In this document: in pieces, positions 33,091-42,403 of the stretch
How positions within the stretch are numbered: the first letter of the stretch is position 1
Layout of the letters: every line of letters starts with the position of its first letter
DNA from: Chersky-840 sp035604715
Lineage (GTDB): Bacteria; Actinomycetota; Acidimicrobiia; Acidimicrobiales; UBA8190
Length of the DNA: 64,000 nucleotides
Direction: 5' to 3'
NCBI GenBank assembly: GCA_963731665.1
Contig: CAVSWP010000004.1
Span: forward strand, 1-64,000
Translations under genes and position numbers: made by a program
Notes under the pieces: generated by a model
Databases searched by the model: none
What the model was told of the DNA's origin: nothing
Seen by the model: only the letters and a program-made list of their open reading frames with translations

Positions 33091-33928
33091 ACGGCGCCCC
33101 GCACAACCCGCCCACGCCCCACACGACGTCGACCCGCCCCCGGGCGAGCGCCTTCAGAAGGTGCTCGCCCGCCTGGGGCTCGGTTCCCGGCGGGCCTGTG
33201 AACAGCTCATCGTGGACGGACGGGTGACCGTCAACGGCGAGCCCGCCGTTCTCGGCCGACGGGTGGACGTGGGGGGTGACGTCGTGGCGCTCGACGGCGT
33301 GGCGCTGTCGGTGCTCCCCGGTCTCGTCCACTACCTGCTGCACAAGCCGGCCGGCGTCGTCACCACCGCCCATGACCCCTACGGACGACCCACGGTGCTG
33401 GGGCTCGTCCCCTCCGAGCCTCGCGTGTTCCCGGTGGGGAGGCTCGACGCCGACAGCGAGGGGCTCTTGGTGCTGACCAACGACGGCGAGTTGGCACAGC
33501 GCCTCACCCACCCGTCGTTCGGGGTCGAGAAGGAGTACCTCGTCGAGGTCGAAGGCTCCCCCTCGGCGGGGACGCTGCGACGCCTGCGACAAGGAGTCGA
33601 GCTCGACGACGGGTTGACGGCCCCCGCCACGGTGGGCGTGGTGGCGCCGGGCGTGATCCGGGTCGTGATCCACGAAGGGCGTAACCGTCAGGTCCGCCGC
33701 ATGTGCGACGCCGTGGGCCACCCGGTGCGGCGTCTGGTGCGGACCCGGATCGGGCCCCTCTCCGATGCGCAGCTGAAACCGGGGCGCTTCAGAGCGCTGG
33801 ACCCCGCCGAGGTACGCGCCCTGGCCCGGGCCGCCACAGCCGCTCCCGCACCCCGCAGGGGGCGGACGGGACGCGACGACCCGGGAAGGCACCCTCCACC
33901 GCCCGGTGCCCGGAGCCGGCCTGGGTAG
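33083..33928 (+). CDS. rluB: 23S rRNA pseudouridine synthase, RluB/RsuA family
   Basis: 281 residues. An N-terminal S4 domain (E-R-L-Q-K-V-L-A-R-L-G-L-G-S-R-R-A) is followed by the RsuA-type catalytic domain with the catalytic Asp in V-G-R-L-D-A-D-S-E-G-L near residue 118, L-T-N-D-G-E-L, and R-N-R-Q-V-R-R-M near residue 200. The position between scpB and cmk matches Rv1711. The C-terminal 35 residues are a basic, Pro-rich tail. Confidence 0.9.
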   Translation: MPERRPAQPAHAPHDVDPPPGERLQKVLARLGLGSRRACEQLIVDGRVTVNGEPAVLGRRVDVGGDVVALDGVALSVLPGLVHYLLHKPAGVVTTAHDPYGRPTVLGLVPSEPRVFPVGRLDADSEGLLVLTNDGELAQRLTHPSFGVEKEYLVEVEGSPSAGTLRRLRQGVELDDGLTAPATVGVVAPGVIRVVIHEGRNRQVRRMCDAVGHPVRRLVRTRIGPLSDAQLKPGRFRALDPAEVRALARAATAAPAPRRGRTGRDDPGRHPPPPGARSRPG

Positions 33929-33931
33929 CAT
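33926..33931 (+). promoter_or_regulatory. -10 box TAGCAT for aroH
   Basis: TAGCAT ends 7 nt before ATG 33939, overlapping the end of rluB. It allows aroH-tyrA-aroA to be expressed separately from scpAB-rluB. Confidence 0.45.
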
Positions 33932-33938
33932 CGGGCCC

Positions 33939-34304
33939 ATGCCCACCGTGCGCGCCGTGCGCGGCGCGACCACCGTCGACGCCGACACCCCCGACGAGGT
34001 CTCGGCGCGCACCCGCGAGCTGTTGACCGACATCCTGGAGCGCAACGAGCTCGAACACGACGACCTCATCAGCATCGTCTTCACCGCCACGGGGGACCTG
34101 GTGTCGATGTTCCCCGCCGCCGCCGCCCGGGAGATGGGCCTGGGCGACGTCCCCCTGCTGTGCGCCCGGGAGCTCGACGTGGTGGGCTCCGCGTCGCGCT
34201 GCGTGCGGGTGCTGCTGCACGTCACGACGGACCGGGCCCGCGCCGAGCTCCACCACGTCTACCTGCACGGGGCCCGGGGGCTGCGCGATGACCTCCCCGA
34301 GTGA
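33939..34304 (+). CDS. aroH: Chorismate mutase, AroH type
   Basis: 121 residues of the trimeric AroH fold (as in Bacillus subtilis), not the helical AroQ type. Conserved features are V-R-A-V-R-G-A-T-T at the N-terminus with the active-site Arg, C-A-R-E near residue 75 (Cys and Glu), S-R-C-V-R-V-L with Arg near residue 90, and H-H-V-Y-L with the late Tyr. It converts chorismate to prephenate. The next gene, tyrA, overlaps it by 17 nt, so the product passes to the next enzyme of one operon. Confidence 0.93.
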   Translation: MPTVRAVRGATTVDADTPDEVSARTRELLTDILERNELEHDDLISIVFTATGDLVSMFPAAAAREMGLGDVPLLCARELDVVGSASRCVRVLLHVTTDRARAELHHVYLHGARGLRDDLPE

Positions 34305-35370
34305 ACCCGGTCGGGCCGCCCTCGTCGGCACCGGGCTGATCGGGGGGTCCATCGGCCTGGCCCTGCGGGCGCGGGGGTGGCGGGTCACCGGCACCGATGT
34401 CGACCCCGCCGCCGCCGATCGGGCCAAGGCCCTCGGCGCCCTCGACGAGGTGGGCGACGACCCCGACGCCGAGGTCACCTTCATTGCCACCCCGGTGGTG
34501 GCCGTGGTGGCCGAGGTCGGGCGCACCCTAGCCCGGGCGCGGCGACCGGGCGCCCTGGTCACCGACGTGGCCGGGGTGAAGGCCCCCCTGGTGGCACAGC
34601 TGCCGCATCCCCACTTCATCGGCGGCCACCCCATGGCGGGATCGGAGCAGGTGGGCATCGACGCCGCCGACCCCGAACTCTTCGTGGGCGCCACCTGGGT
34701 GCTGACCCCGACCCGCACCACCGACCCCGAGGCCTACGCCCGCCTGCAGGCCGTGGTGACCAGCTTGGGGGCCGAGGTGGTGGCCCTGTCCCCCGAACAA
34801 CACGACACCCTGGTGGCCATGGTCTCTCACGTACCCCACCTGACCGCGGCCACGCTCATGAACCTGGCCGACCGGGCCGCCGAGCAGCACGCCGCGCTGC
34901 TGAGGCTGGCCGCCGGGGGCTTTCGCGACATGACCCGCATCGCGGCGGGCCAACCCGACATCTGGCCCGACTTGTGCGTGGCCAACAGCCCGGCCATCGT
35001 GGCCGCCCTCGACACGTTGTTGGCGGACCTCTCGGCCATGCGGGACCGCGTGGCGAGCGCCGACGGTGCCGGGCTGCTGGCGGTACTCGAGAACGCCGCC
35101 GCGGCGCGCCGTTCCTTGCCGGCGCGCGCCGTGCGACCCGAGCGCCTGGCCGAACTGCGGGTGCCGGTGCCCGACCGCCCCGGGGTCCTGGCCGAGATCA
35201 CCACCCTGGCCGGCGACCTCGGGGTCAACATCGACGACCTCGAGCTGGCCCACAGCGCCGAGGGCGATCGCGGCGTGCTCGTCCTGGTGGTCGACGGCGA
35301 CGCCGCCGGGCGCTTGCACGACGCACTCACCGGGCTCGGATACCGGTCGACGTTCCGGCCGCTCGGATGA
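34288..35370 (+). CDS. tyrA: Prephenate dehydrogenase with C-terminal ACT domain
   Basis: 360 residues. The NAD-binding motif is L-V-G-T-G-L-I-G-G-S-I-G-L near residue 12. G-G-H-P-M-A-G-S-E near residue 112 and S-H-V-P-H-L-T-A near residue 182 are prephenate dehydrogenase signatures containing the catalytic His. An ACT domain at residues 288-360 (V-P-V-P-D-R-P-G-V-L-A-E-I) suggests tyrosine feedback regulation. It forms 4-hydroxyphenylpyruvate from prephenate. Start overlaps aroH. Confidence 0.93.
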   Translation: MTSPSEPGRAALVGTGLIGGSIGLALRARGWRVTGTDVDPAAADRAKALGALDEVGDDPDAEVTFIATPVVAVVAEVGRTLARARRPGALVTDVAGVKAPLVAQLPHPHFIGGHPMAGSEQVGIDAADPELFVGATWVLTPTRTTDPEAYARLQAVVTSLGAEVVALSPEQHDTLVAMVSHVPHLTAATLMNLADRAAEQHAALLRLAAGGFRDMTRIAAGQPDIWPDLCVANSPAIVAALDTLLADLSAMRDRVASADGAGLLAVLENAAAARRSLPARAVRPERLAELRVPVPDRPGVLAEITTLAGDLGVNIDDLELAHSAEGDRGVLVLVVDGDAAGRLHDALTGLGYRSTFRPLG

Positions 35371-35392
35371 CTGTCCCGTCGGTGCGCGGCGC

Positions 35393-36721
35393 GTGACCCC
35401 CGGCGACGCCGTGTTCACCGTGGAGGGGGGCCGGCCCCTGGTGGGTCGCTTGCGCGTCCCCGGCGACAAGTCGTTGTCGCACCGCGCCCTTCTCCTCGGT
35501 GCGCTCGCCCGGGGGGAGTCGCGGGTGCGGGGGCTGTCCGACGGCGACGACGTGGCCCACACCGGGGCGGCCCTGCGCGCCCTCGGTGCCCGTCTCGGTG
35601 ACATCAGTCCGGGGGAGACGGTGCTCTTCGGGGGACCCGACTCGCTGCGAGCCGCGCGGGAGCCCCTGGACATGGGCAATTCGGGCACCACCATGCGACT
35701 CCTGGCCGGGGTGGTGGCGGGCTGCTCGTTCACCTCCCGGCTCACCGGCGACGCCTCCCTGTCGACGCGTCCCATGGACCGCGTGGCGGTGCCCCTGCGC
35801 CTGATGGGCGCCGCCGTGGAGGGCCGCGGCGCGTCGTGCCTGCCTCCCCTCACCATCCGAGGGGGGCCGTTGCGGGGCATCGACTACACCACCCCCATGG
35901 CGAGCGCCCAGGTGAAGTCGTGCGTACTCCTGGCCGCACTGGGGGCCGAGGGCGACACCGTGGTCCGCGAGCCCGTGCTCACCCGTAGGCACACCGAGGA
36001 GATCCTGGCCCGCTGCGGCGCGCTGCTGAGCGAGCAGGACGAAGACGGCGTCCACGTGGTGCGCCTGACCCCCACCGAGCTCCACGGGTTCGAGCTCGAC
36101 GTCCCCGGCGACCCGTCCCAGGCGGCGTTCTGGGTCGTCGCCGCCTGCGTGGTGCCGGGCAGCGAGGTCACCTTGGAACGCGTCTACGTCGGTCGGGGAC
36201 GACGCGGCTACCTCGACGCGCTGACCCGCATGGGGGCCGACATCGACGAGGTGCCCTCCACCGGACCCGCCGACCTGGCCGCCACCGCCGATGTCGTGGC
36301 CCGTTTCGGGCCGTTGCAGGGGACCGACGTCATGGCCTCGGAGATCACCGGGCTCGACGAGGTCCCGGTCCTGGCCGTGGCGGCGGCCTGCGCCTCGGGC
36401 GACACCGTTTTCCGGTCGGTGGGGGAGCTCCGGCTCAAGGAGTCGGACCGCCTGGCCGGGGTGGTCGACCTGGTGCGGGTGTTCGGAGCCCGAGCCGAGG
36501 TCGACGGCGACGACCTGCTCGTGCAGGGGGCCGGGCGCCTGACGGCGGGGGCCGTGGACGCCCGGGGTGACCACCGCATGGCCATGGCCGCCGCCGTGGC
36601 CGGGCTGGCGGCGGGGCCCGAGCCCACCCGCATCGCGGGTTGGGCGGCGGTCGCCACCAGCTACCCGCGCTTCGCCGCCGATCTGGGGCGACTCAGCCGC
36701 GCCGGTCGGGGGTCGCCGTGA
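35393..36721 (+). CDS. aroA: 3-phosphoshikimate 1-carboxyvinyltransferase (EPSP synthase)
   Basis: 442 residues. P-G-D-K-S-L-S-H-R near residue 22 binds phosphoenolpyruvate, L-D-M-G-N-S-G-T-T-M-R-L near residue 93 is the classic EPSPS loop (N-S-G-T form), S-A-Q-V-K-S is present in the middle, and L-R-L-K-E-S-D-R near residue 345 closes the site. It makes EPSP from shikimate 3-phosphate. GTG 35393 is the chosen start, 22 nt after tyrA; the stop overlaps the cmk GTG (GTGA). Confidence 0.93.
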   Translation: MTPGDAVFTVEGGRPLVGRLRVPGDKSLSHRALLLGALARGESRVRGLSDGDDVAHTGAALRALGARLGDISPGETVLFGGPDSLRAAREPLDMGNSGTTMRLLAGVVAGCSFTSRLTGDASLSTRPMDRVAVPLRLMGAAVEGRGASCLPPLTIRGGPLRGIDYTTPMASAQVKSCVLLAALGAEGDTVVREPVLTRRHTEEILARCGALLSEQDEDGVHVVRLTPTELHGFELDVPGDPSQAAFWVVAACVVPGSEVTLERVYVGRGRRGYLDALTRMGADIDEVPSTGPADLAATADVVARFGPLQGTDVMASEITGLDEVPVLAVAAACASGDTVFRSVGELRLKESDRLAGVVDLVRVFGARAEVDGDDLLVQGAGRLTAGAVDARGDHRMAMAAAVAGLAAGPEPTRIAGWAAVATSYPRFAADLGRLSRAGRGSP

Positions 36722-37374
36722 GTCACCCAGCCGTGCACGTGGTGGCGATCGACGGCCCGGCGGGAGCCGGGAAGTCGACCCTGGCCGAGGCCGTGGCGGC
36801 CCACCTCGGAGTGGAGAGGCTCGACACCGGTGCCATGTACCGCGCCGTGGCGTGGTCCGCCCTGCACCACCGCCTCGACCTCAACGATGCCGACGCCGTG
36901 GCCGCCCTGGCGCGTGGCACCGTGATCGAGGTGGGCGAGCGCGTGTTCGTCGACGGGGTGGACGTGACCGACGCCATCCGGTCGCCGGAGGTGGACGGCG
37001 CCGTCTCCGCTGTCGCCGCCAACCCGGCGGTGCGCGCCGAGCTGGTGACGCGTCAACGCGCCTGGGTGGCCGAGAGAGGCCGCGGCGTCGTAGAGGGACG
37101 CGACATCGGGACCGTCGTGCTTCCCGACGCCGACCTCAAGATCTACCTGACAGCCGCCACCGAGACCCGGGCCCAACGCCGGGCCCGCCAGCGCGCCGAC
37201 GGGCGCAGCGTGGAAGCGGTCCACGACGACCTGGTGCGCCGGGACCACCTCGACTCGAGCCGCCTCGCCTCTCCGTTGCTGTCACCGGAGGACGTGGCCG
37301 CCGATGCCAAGGTGATCGACTCCACCGGGAAGTCGAGCCGGGCCGTACTGGAGGAGGTACTGACATGCCTGTGA
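36718..37374 (+). CDS. cmk: (d)CMP kinase
   Basis: 218 residues. P-loop G-P-A-G-A-G-K-S-T near residue 13, D-T-G-A-M-Y-R near residue 36, and G-R-D-I-G-T-V-V-L-P-D-A-D-L-K-I-Y-L near residue 128 are Cmk signatures. It phosphorylates CMP and dCMP. GTG start overlaps the aroA stop by four bases; its end overlaps plsC by 10 nt. The order rluB-(aro genes)-cmk resembles Rv1711-Rv1712 with the aromatic genes inserted. Confidence 0.93.
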   Translation: MSHPAVHVVAIDGPAGAGKSTLAEAVAAHLGVERLDTGAMYRAVAWSALHHRLDLNDADAVAALARGTVIEVGERVFVDGVDVTDAIRSPEVDGAVSAVAANPAVRAELVTRQRAWVAERGRGVVEGRDIGTVVLPDADLKIYLTAATETRAQRRARQRADGRSVEAVHDDLVRRDHLDSSRLASPLLSPEDVAADAKVIDSTGKSSRAVLEEVLTCL

Positions 37375-38093
37375 CGCCTCGCCTGGACGTTGCCGACGAC
37401 ACCGGGACCACCCGGCGGCGCGCCGGCGTGCGCGTCCCGTCTTGGTTCTACCGACTGCTGCGGTTGCTCGTGCACGTGGTCAGCCGGGCCTACTGGCGCG
37501 TCGAGGTCGACGGGGACGAGCACGTGCCGCCCACGGGCCCGGTCATCCTGGCCCCCGTGCACCGCAGCTTCATGGACTTCCTGGTCGTGTCGGAGGTGAC
37601 CAAGCGCAAGATCTTCTACATGACCAAGGAAGAGATGTGGAAGTCGCCGCTTCTGGGGGCGGTGCTCGATTCGGTCGGCGCCTTTCCCGTCCACCGCGAC
37701 GGCGCCGACCGACTGGCCCTGGAGCGGGCGCAGGACGTGCTCGAGCGCGGGGACGTGCTCATCTTGTTCCCCGAGGGGACCAGGCGAGCCGGGCCCGTCG
37801 TGGAGGACCTCCACGAAGGAGCCGCCTTCCTGGCGGCTCGCACGGGTGCGGCCGTCGTGCCCATCGGCATCGGCGGGACCGCCGAGGCCATGCCCAAGGG
37901 GTCCAAGTTCGTCCGCCCCGTCAAGGTTCACATCGTGGTGGGCCCTGCCTTGGCCGCCCCCGAACGCTCGGCCCGGGGGCGCGTGCCACGCGCCCAGGTC
38001 CACGCCCTCACCGAGGAACTGTGCTCGGAGCTCCAACGCCTCTACGACGACGCTGAACGAAGGGCCAAGCCACCAGACCGACCAGCACGATGA
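37365..38093 (+). CDS. plsC: 1-acyl-sn-glycerol-3-phosphate acyltransferase-like (PlsC)
   Basis: 242 residues. The H-x4-D catalytic motif is H-R-S-F-M-D near residue 66, and the glycerophosphate-binding F-P-E-G-T-R is near residue 136. A hydrophobic N-terminal stretch (Y-R-L-L-R-L-L-V-H-V-V) may anchor it to the membrane. It would acylate lysophosphatidate in phospholipid synthesis. ATG 37365 has a strong GGAGGAGG about 6 nt upstream. Its last 86 nt overlap the convergent YfhO-like gene tail to tail. Confidence 0.88.
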   Translation: MPVTPRLDVADDTGTTRRRAGVRVPSWFYRLLRLLVHVVSRAYWRVEVDGDEHVPPTGPVILAPVHRSFMDFLVVSEVTKRKIFYMTKEEMWKSPLLGAVLDSVGAFPVHRDGADRLALERAQDVLERGDVLILFPEGTRRAGPVVEDLHEGAAFLAARTGAAVVPIGIGGTAEAMPKGSKFVRPVKVHIVVGPALAAPERSARGRVPRAQVHALTEELCSELQRLYDDAERRAKPPDRPAR

Positions 38094-40899
38094 AACCGAG
38101 GGCAGAGATGACGAACCCCTCGAGCACCCGGTGGGGGCGATAGGTGAAATGGACGAGCGAGGTCCCGGCGGGGATCGTCACCGCCTGGATCAGGCCCTGA
38201 CGACGCACCACGGCGGCGTGGCGGCTTGTGCCACCACCATGGGGGGCCCTAGTGCTGACCGTCGCCTGCCAACCGGTGGCGAACTGCTCTGACCGGATCA
38301 AGGTGGCGGGCCGTGGCGTGGTGACCCGGATGGTCTCGTCGCCCCACGGCGTGCTCGACACCACCCGGGCGGCTCGTCTCGGTCCCCCCTGCACCCAGGC
38401 CCGTCCCTCCGCCGACGCCTGGGTGAAGATGGCGAAGCGACCGATCAGACCGTCAAAACGCCACCTCGGCATGGTCACCATGTCACGCAGGGAGCCGTCG
38501 ACGCGGTAGGTGCCCTGGCCCGCGGTGCGCAGCACCGACGCGCCCACCTCCACCGTCCCCGAGGACCCGGTCCCCGCCGCCTCGAGCACCACCGCGCTGG
38601 CGGCGGTGGGCCTCCGGGCGCGCACCACGGCCGTTCCGGGCGACCCCGGACCCGTCGCGGCCGAGCCGATCCACGTCGTGTCACGCCCGTCGGCGGACAG
38701 CAGTCCCACCCGCACACTCGACCCCGGGCCCGCGGCCGCCGCCCGCACCGGGACGCTCACCGAGGTGACCGCCAGGACCGTGCCCAGATACTGGGTGCGG
38801 GGGCTCCCCGGCACCAAGCTCAGGGTGGCGGCCGGCGGTCCGACGTCCTGGTAGTCGGAGGCGGGCGTGGTCGGCGCGGTGGTGGTGTCGGCCGGGGCCC
38901 GCGGTGCGGGGCCCACGGGCGGAATGGGGGTGGCCCCGTTGATGATGCTGTTGGGGACCCCTGGGGCGGCGGTCACCAGGTGCACGAAGTACTGGGGCAC
39001 GGTGACGAGCACGCCGAGGTCGAGGGTGGCGAAGGTGCCGTCGGCCAACGCCGACGGAGTCATGTTGAGCTGGAGATGGGTGCCCGTGGCGCGGTCGTAG
39101 GCAGCCGCCACGACGGCCCCGTAGCCCTGGACGCTGCTCAGGCCGCGCACGATGTTCAGGTCGGGCTCCCCCAGGCGTTCGATCTGGTCCGAGTAATAGC
39201 GATCGGGATCGAACATCCCCATGCGGTGGGCCTGGCCCGCCGGCCCCACCCCCTGGGCCGCCACCGCGGCGGCCAGCGCGACAGCGGTGGGGTTGGCAGT
39301 GGTGGCCCCCTGGGGGTCAGGCGCCCCCTGGATGAAGGTGTTGAACAGGCCCAGGTCCAGCAACAACAGGACGGTGAGCATCGGGGTCATCACCCGGGCG
39401 AGCTGTCGGCGTCGCACCACCAGCCATCCGGCCCACACCGCGATGGCGCTGGGGATCGTGAGGAAGGCCACCAGGGGCCACAGCGACGACCGGGTCACGG
39501 GGCCGGGCACGTGCAGGAAATGGGGGAACCAGGTCCCCCCGGCCAGCATCACGATCTGCAACCCAATGATCGCTACCGGGGCCAAGAGCGGGAGCACGAT
39601 GTCCGAGCGCCACCCCTCGGGGCCCGGGAGCCGCCGCCACCATCCGGGGCCGACCCCCTCGGGGTCGGCGGGGAGCGGACCGCCACCCGCCCCGTCGGTG
39701 TGCGAGGAGGTCGACAGCAACATGTGGTCGAGCCACGTGGCGAACAGCACGGCCACGGCCAGGTCGACCTCGAGGAGGTTGCGGGCCAGGAGGCGCTGGC
39801 GGTTGAACAGGGGCAGGTAGAACAGGACGTGACCCAGGGGGGTGAAGCCCCCCCAGGCGAAGATCATCCCCAACGCCGCGATGACGTACCAGATCCACCA
39901 CTTGGGGGCCTCGGAGTGGCGGCGATGGCGTCGCGCTAGCAGGCCGAGCAGTCCCATGACGGGCATGATGCCGATATAGCTCGACACCTCGGGAAGGCTG
40001 TAGGTGGCGTAGAAATGGATCGGGAATTGACCGCTGGTGCCCAGCAGCAGAGGATCGAGCCCCAGCAGGGTCAGCGACTTGTTCATCGACCCCGACGTGA
40101 AGAACGTGTAGGCGTGCACGGCGCGCTGTGACTGCTCCTGGATGAACGCGCCCGGAACGAGCTGGGCGCTGGCGAGCGCCAGGCCCAGCACGACCCCGGC
40201 CACCACCCCGAGCGCCAGCGACAGGCGTCGCGCCGGGGTCCGCCACACCAGCCACAGCGCATAGACCCCGAGCACGACCCCACCGTCGATGATGGGCTCG
40301 GCCGCCCCCGACAGCCCCATCAACCCGAGGGACGCCCCCAGCATGGCCACCCACGGCGTCGCCGAGTGTCCCGCCGGCCGGTGGGCCAGGCGATCGAGGG
40401 CCGCGAACGCCCACGGCAGCCAGGCGCCGGCCTCCACGACGTCGATGTGCACGCTCTGGGCCACCATGAAGCCGCCGTAGGAAAAGGCGATCGCCCCCAG
40501 CCCCGACGCCGTCCAGGACCGGCCGAGGCACCGCAGCAGCACGACCATGCCCACCGCCGCCACCACCTCCACCAGCGCCTGGTTGACGACCCAGGCCAGT
40601 GCGCCGGGCAGCACGGTGAACACCCAGGTGGCGGGATAGGCGGCCCCGGCATTGAACCCCGACAGCAGGGGCGACCCACTCCACAGATAGGGGTCCCACA
40701 CCGGGGCGTGCCCGTGGCGAAGGTCGACGCCGACCAAGACGCGCAGGGGGAAGTTCTGGATGAGGTTGTCGCTCACCAACCACGGCACCCCGAGCGCGGC
40801 GGGGAGCCCGAACAAGAAGCTGGGCAAGGCGACGAAGGCGGCCACCATCCAGCCGCCCGGACGGCGCAGCAGGCGGGTGACGTGAGCCAACACCGGCAC
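38008..40899 (-). CDS. YfhO-like polytopic membrane protein (GT-C superfamily)
   Basis: 963 residues. Around twelve helices at residues 15-480, a large extracytoplasmic part at 500-930, and a final helix (G-F-V-I-S-A-L-G-F-I-V-L-V-G) before a basic R-R-R-R tail. The first loop has V-S-D-N-L-I-Q-N-F-P-L-R and P-V-W-D-P-Y-L-W-S-G-S-P-L-L, the YfhO (DUF6541-like) pattern. B. subtilis YfhO helps glycosylate lipoteichoic acid, so a role in surface-polymer glycosylation with a polyprenyl-phosphate sugar is plausible. The GT2 gene directly upstream (26 nt) could make that donor. The stop lies inside plsC (86-nt convergent overlap). Confidence 0.8.
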   Translation of the reverse strand: MPVLAHVTRLLRRPGGWMVAAFVALPSFLFGLPAALGVPWLVSDNLIQNFPLRVLVGVDLRHGHAPVWDPYLWSGSPLLSGFNAGAAYPATWVFTVLPGALAWVVNQALVEVVAAVGMVVLLRCLGRSWTASGLGAIAFSYGGFMVAQSVHIDVVEAGAWLPWAFAALDRLAHRPAGHSATPWVAMLGASLGLMGLSGAAEPIIDGGVVLGVYALWLVWRTPARRLSLALGVVAGVVLGLALASAQLVPGAFIQEQSQRAVHAYTFFTSGSMNKSLTLLGLDPLLLGTSGQFPIHFYATYSLPEVSSYIGIMPVMGLLGLLARRHRRHSEAPKWWIWYVIAALGMIFAWGGFTPLGHVLFYLPLFNRQRLLARNLLEVDLAVAVLFATWLDHMLLSTSSHTDGAGGGPLPADPEGVGPGWWRRLPGPEGWRSDIVLPLLAPVAIIGLQIVMLAGGTWFPHFLHVPGPVTRSSLWPLVAFLTIPSAIAVWAGWLVVRRRQLARVMTPMLTVLLLLDLGLFNTFIQGAPDPQGATTANPTAVALAAAVAAQGVGPAGQAHRMGMFDPDRYYSDQIERLGEPDLNIVRGLSSVQGYGAVVAAAYDRATGTHLQLNMTPSALADGTFATLDLGVLVTVPQYFVHLVTAAPGVPNSIINGATPIPPVGPAPRAPADTTTAPTTPASDYQDVGPPAATLSLVPGSPRTQYLGTVLAVTSVSVPVRAAAAGPGSSVRVGLLSADGRDTTWIGSAATGPGSPGTAVVRARRPTAASAVVLEAAGTGSSGTVEVGASVLRTAGQGTYRVDGSLRDMVTMPRWRFDGLIGRFAIFTQASAEGRAWVQGGPRRAARVVSSTPWGDETIRVTTPRPATLIRSEQFATGWQATVSTRAPHGGGTSRHAAVVRRQGLIQAVTIPAGTSLVHFTYRPHRVLEGFVISALGFIVLVGLVAWPFVQRRRRGVGAPSTVPR

Positions 40900-40925
40900 C
40901 GGGACCCCGACCCGGGCGCGTCAGG

Positions 40926-41747
40926 TCAGCGGTGATCGCGCAGCCAGGTGCGCACGATCACACGGGCATACTGCAGGCCGAAGAAGACGTTGTGGCCCTT
41001 CTTGGACTCGCCCGACGCCCGGAGGTGCCATACGACGGGGCAATTGGTGATCCGCCATCCGCGCGTCGCCGCGCTGATGATGAGCTCTGCGGTCTGGTAC
41101 TGGTCCTGCTCGAGCGTGACGTCGTTGAGCACCTCGATCTTCAGTGCCCGGAACCCGTTCGACGTATCGCTGATGTGCTGCCTGGTGAGGGCGTTGATGA
41201 TCGAGGCGAAGAACACCACGCCGGCCATGCGGAACTTGTCCGTGGTCTGGTCGGTGCCGAGGCGCCGGCTGCCGACTACGAAATCGGCGGTCCCGTTGAG
41301 CAGCGGGGCGAGGAAGTCGGGGATCTCGGTGGGATCGTTCTGGCCGTCGGCATCGAGCGTGACGACGTACTTCGCTCCGTGGGCGGCGGCGAGCTCGTAC
41401 CCCAGGCGCAAGGCCACGCCCTGGCCCATGTTGACCGGCAGGGCGGCGCAGTAGGCGCCGTGGGCGGCCACGATGTCCTCGGTGCCGTCGTCCCCGCCGT
41501 CCACCACCACCAGGGTGGACACCTGCAGCCCGTCGACCTCGGCGGGGATCGCCTTGAGAACGTCGCCGATGTTGTCGGCTTCGAGGTACGACGCGATGAG
41601 CACCAGCACGGGGCCGAACGTGGCGGTGCCGTGGCGGCGACGGAAGTCCTGCTGACCCAAGCCCATGACCAGACGCCGGATGGCGTCGAGTCGTCGCAGC
41701 TCGCGCCGGCGGGCGCGCGAGCGCGCCTGAATCAACGACGACGGCAT
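40926..41747 (-). CDS. Family 2 glycosyltransferase (polyprenyl-phosphate sugar synthase-like)
   Basis: 273 residues. GT-A fold with P-V-L-V-L-I-A-S-Y-L-E-A-D-N-I at the first strand, V-V-V-D-G-G-D-D-G-T-E near residue 80 and the D-x-D region in V-T-L-D-A-D-G-Q-N-D-P-T-E near residue 129. G-S-R-R near residue 155 is shared with DPM1/GtrB-like enzymes. No membrane helix follows, so it is a soluble DPM1-type enzyme, likely making a polyprenyl-P-sugar for the neighbouring YfhO-like protein. Its ATG shares one base with the HD gene stop (TGATG). Confidence 0.82.
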   Translation of the reverse strand: MPSSLIQARSRARRRELRRLDAIRRLVMGLGQQDFRRRHGTATFGPVLVLIASYLEADNIGDVLKAIPAEVDGLQVSTLVVVDGGDDGTEDIVAAHGAYCAALPVNMGQGVALRLGYELAAAHGAKYVVTLDADGQNDPTEIPDFLAPLLNGTADFVVGSRRLGTDQTTDKFRMAGVVFFASIINALTRQHISDTSNGFRALKIEVLNDVTLEQDQYQTAELIISAATRGWRITNCPVVWHLRASGESKKGHNVFFGLQYARVIVRTWLRDHR

Positions 41748-42340
41748 CACAACGAGTGCGGTCGGGAGAAGACCTCGCGCACGAGCGGCTCGAAATGCGA
41801 GAGCGGCTGGGTGGGGTAGTCGGGGTCGAAACTCGCCTGGTCCCACTCGTCGGCAAAACGCTCGCCCAAGGCGAACCACGTCTCGTCGCGGTAGCGCTGG
41901 CGGGCCTCGGGGTCTCCGCCGAAGTGGTGGTAGTAGTGCCGGCCCTGGAAGTCCTGGTGGGTAGCGATGACGTGGAACACCTCGTCGCCGACATATGGGC
42001 GCAGGATCTCCGCCGCGATGCGGGGGTGGTTGGGCACCGACACGTACTTCCCGATGTCGTGGCACAACGCCGCCACCACCATCTCGCGCTCTGCCCCGGA
42101 CTCCTCGGCCCGGGTGGCGGTCTGTAGGCAGTGGCGGAGCTGGTCGACGGCGAACCCGTCGGTGATCTCGCCCAGGGCCTCGAGCATGGCCAGCACGCGA
42201 TCGGCAACCCGGGCCTGGCGCTGCGCCGTCAGGGCGCCGATCTCGGCCCATTGCTCGGCGGTGGACTCGTCCATCCGGCGAAAGCTGCCGTTGCTGGTGG
42301 TAGTGGTACTAGCGCTGGTACTGGTCCCCGTCGTGGTCAT
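41747..42340 (-). CDS. HD-domain phosphohydrolase-like protein
   Basis: 197 residues. H-C-L-Q-T-A-T-R-A near residue 70 and A-L-C-H-D-I-G-K-Y near residue 92 are the His and His-Asp pair of the HD superfamily; H-Q-D-F-Q-G-R-H-Y-Y-H-H follows with extra metal-binding His residues. This pattern is shared by inositol-oxygenase-like and small nucleotide or phosphonate HD proteins, so the substrate is open. The first 20 residues are a Thr/Ser run (T-T-T-G-T-S-T-S-A-S-T-T-T-T), odd for a cytosolic enzyme; M23 (42274) could be the true start. Operon with GT2 and YfhO-like genes. Confidence 0.7.
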   Translation of the reverse strand: MTTTGTSTSASTTTTSNGSFRRMDESTAEQWAEIGALTAQRQARVADRVLAMLEALGEITDGFAVDQLRHCLQTATRAEESGAEREMVVAALCHDIGKYVSVPNHPRIAAEILRPYVGDEVFHVIATHQDFQGRHYYHHFGGDPEARQRYRDETWFALGERFADEWDQASFDPDYPTQPLSHFEPLVREVFSRPHSL

Positions 42341-42403
42341 GGTGCCATTCTCGCATCCCGGACCGTCGGGCGCCGTGAGCGCGAGAGCCTGTCGCCCTTT
42401 CGC

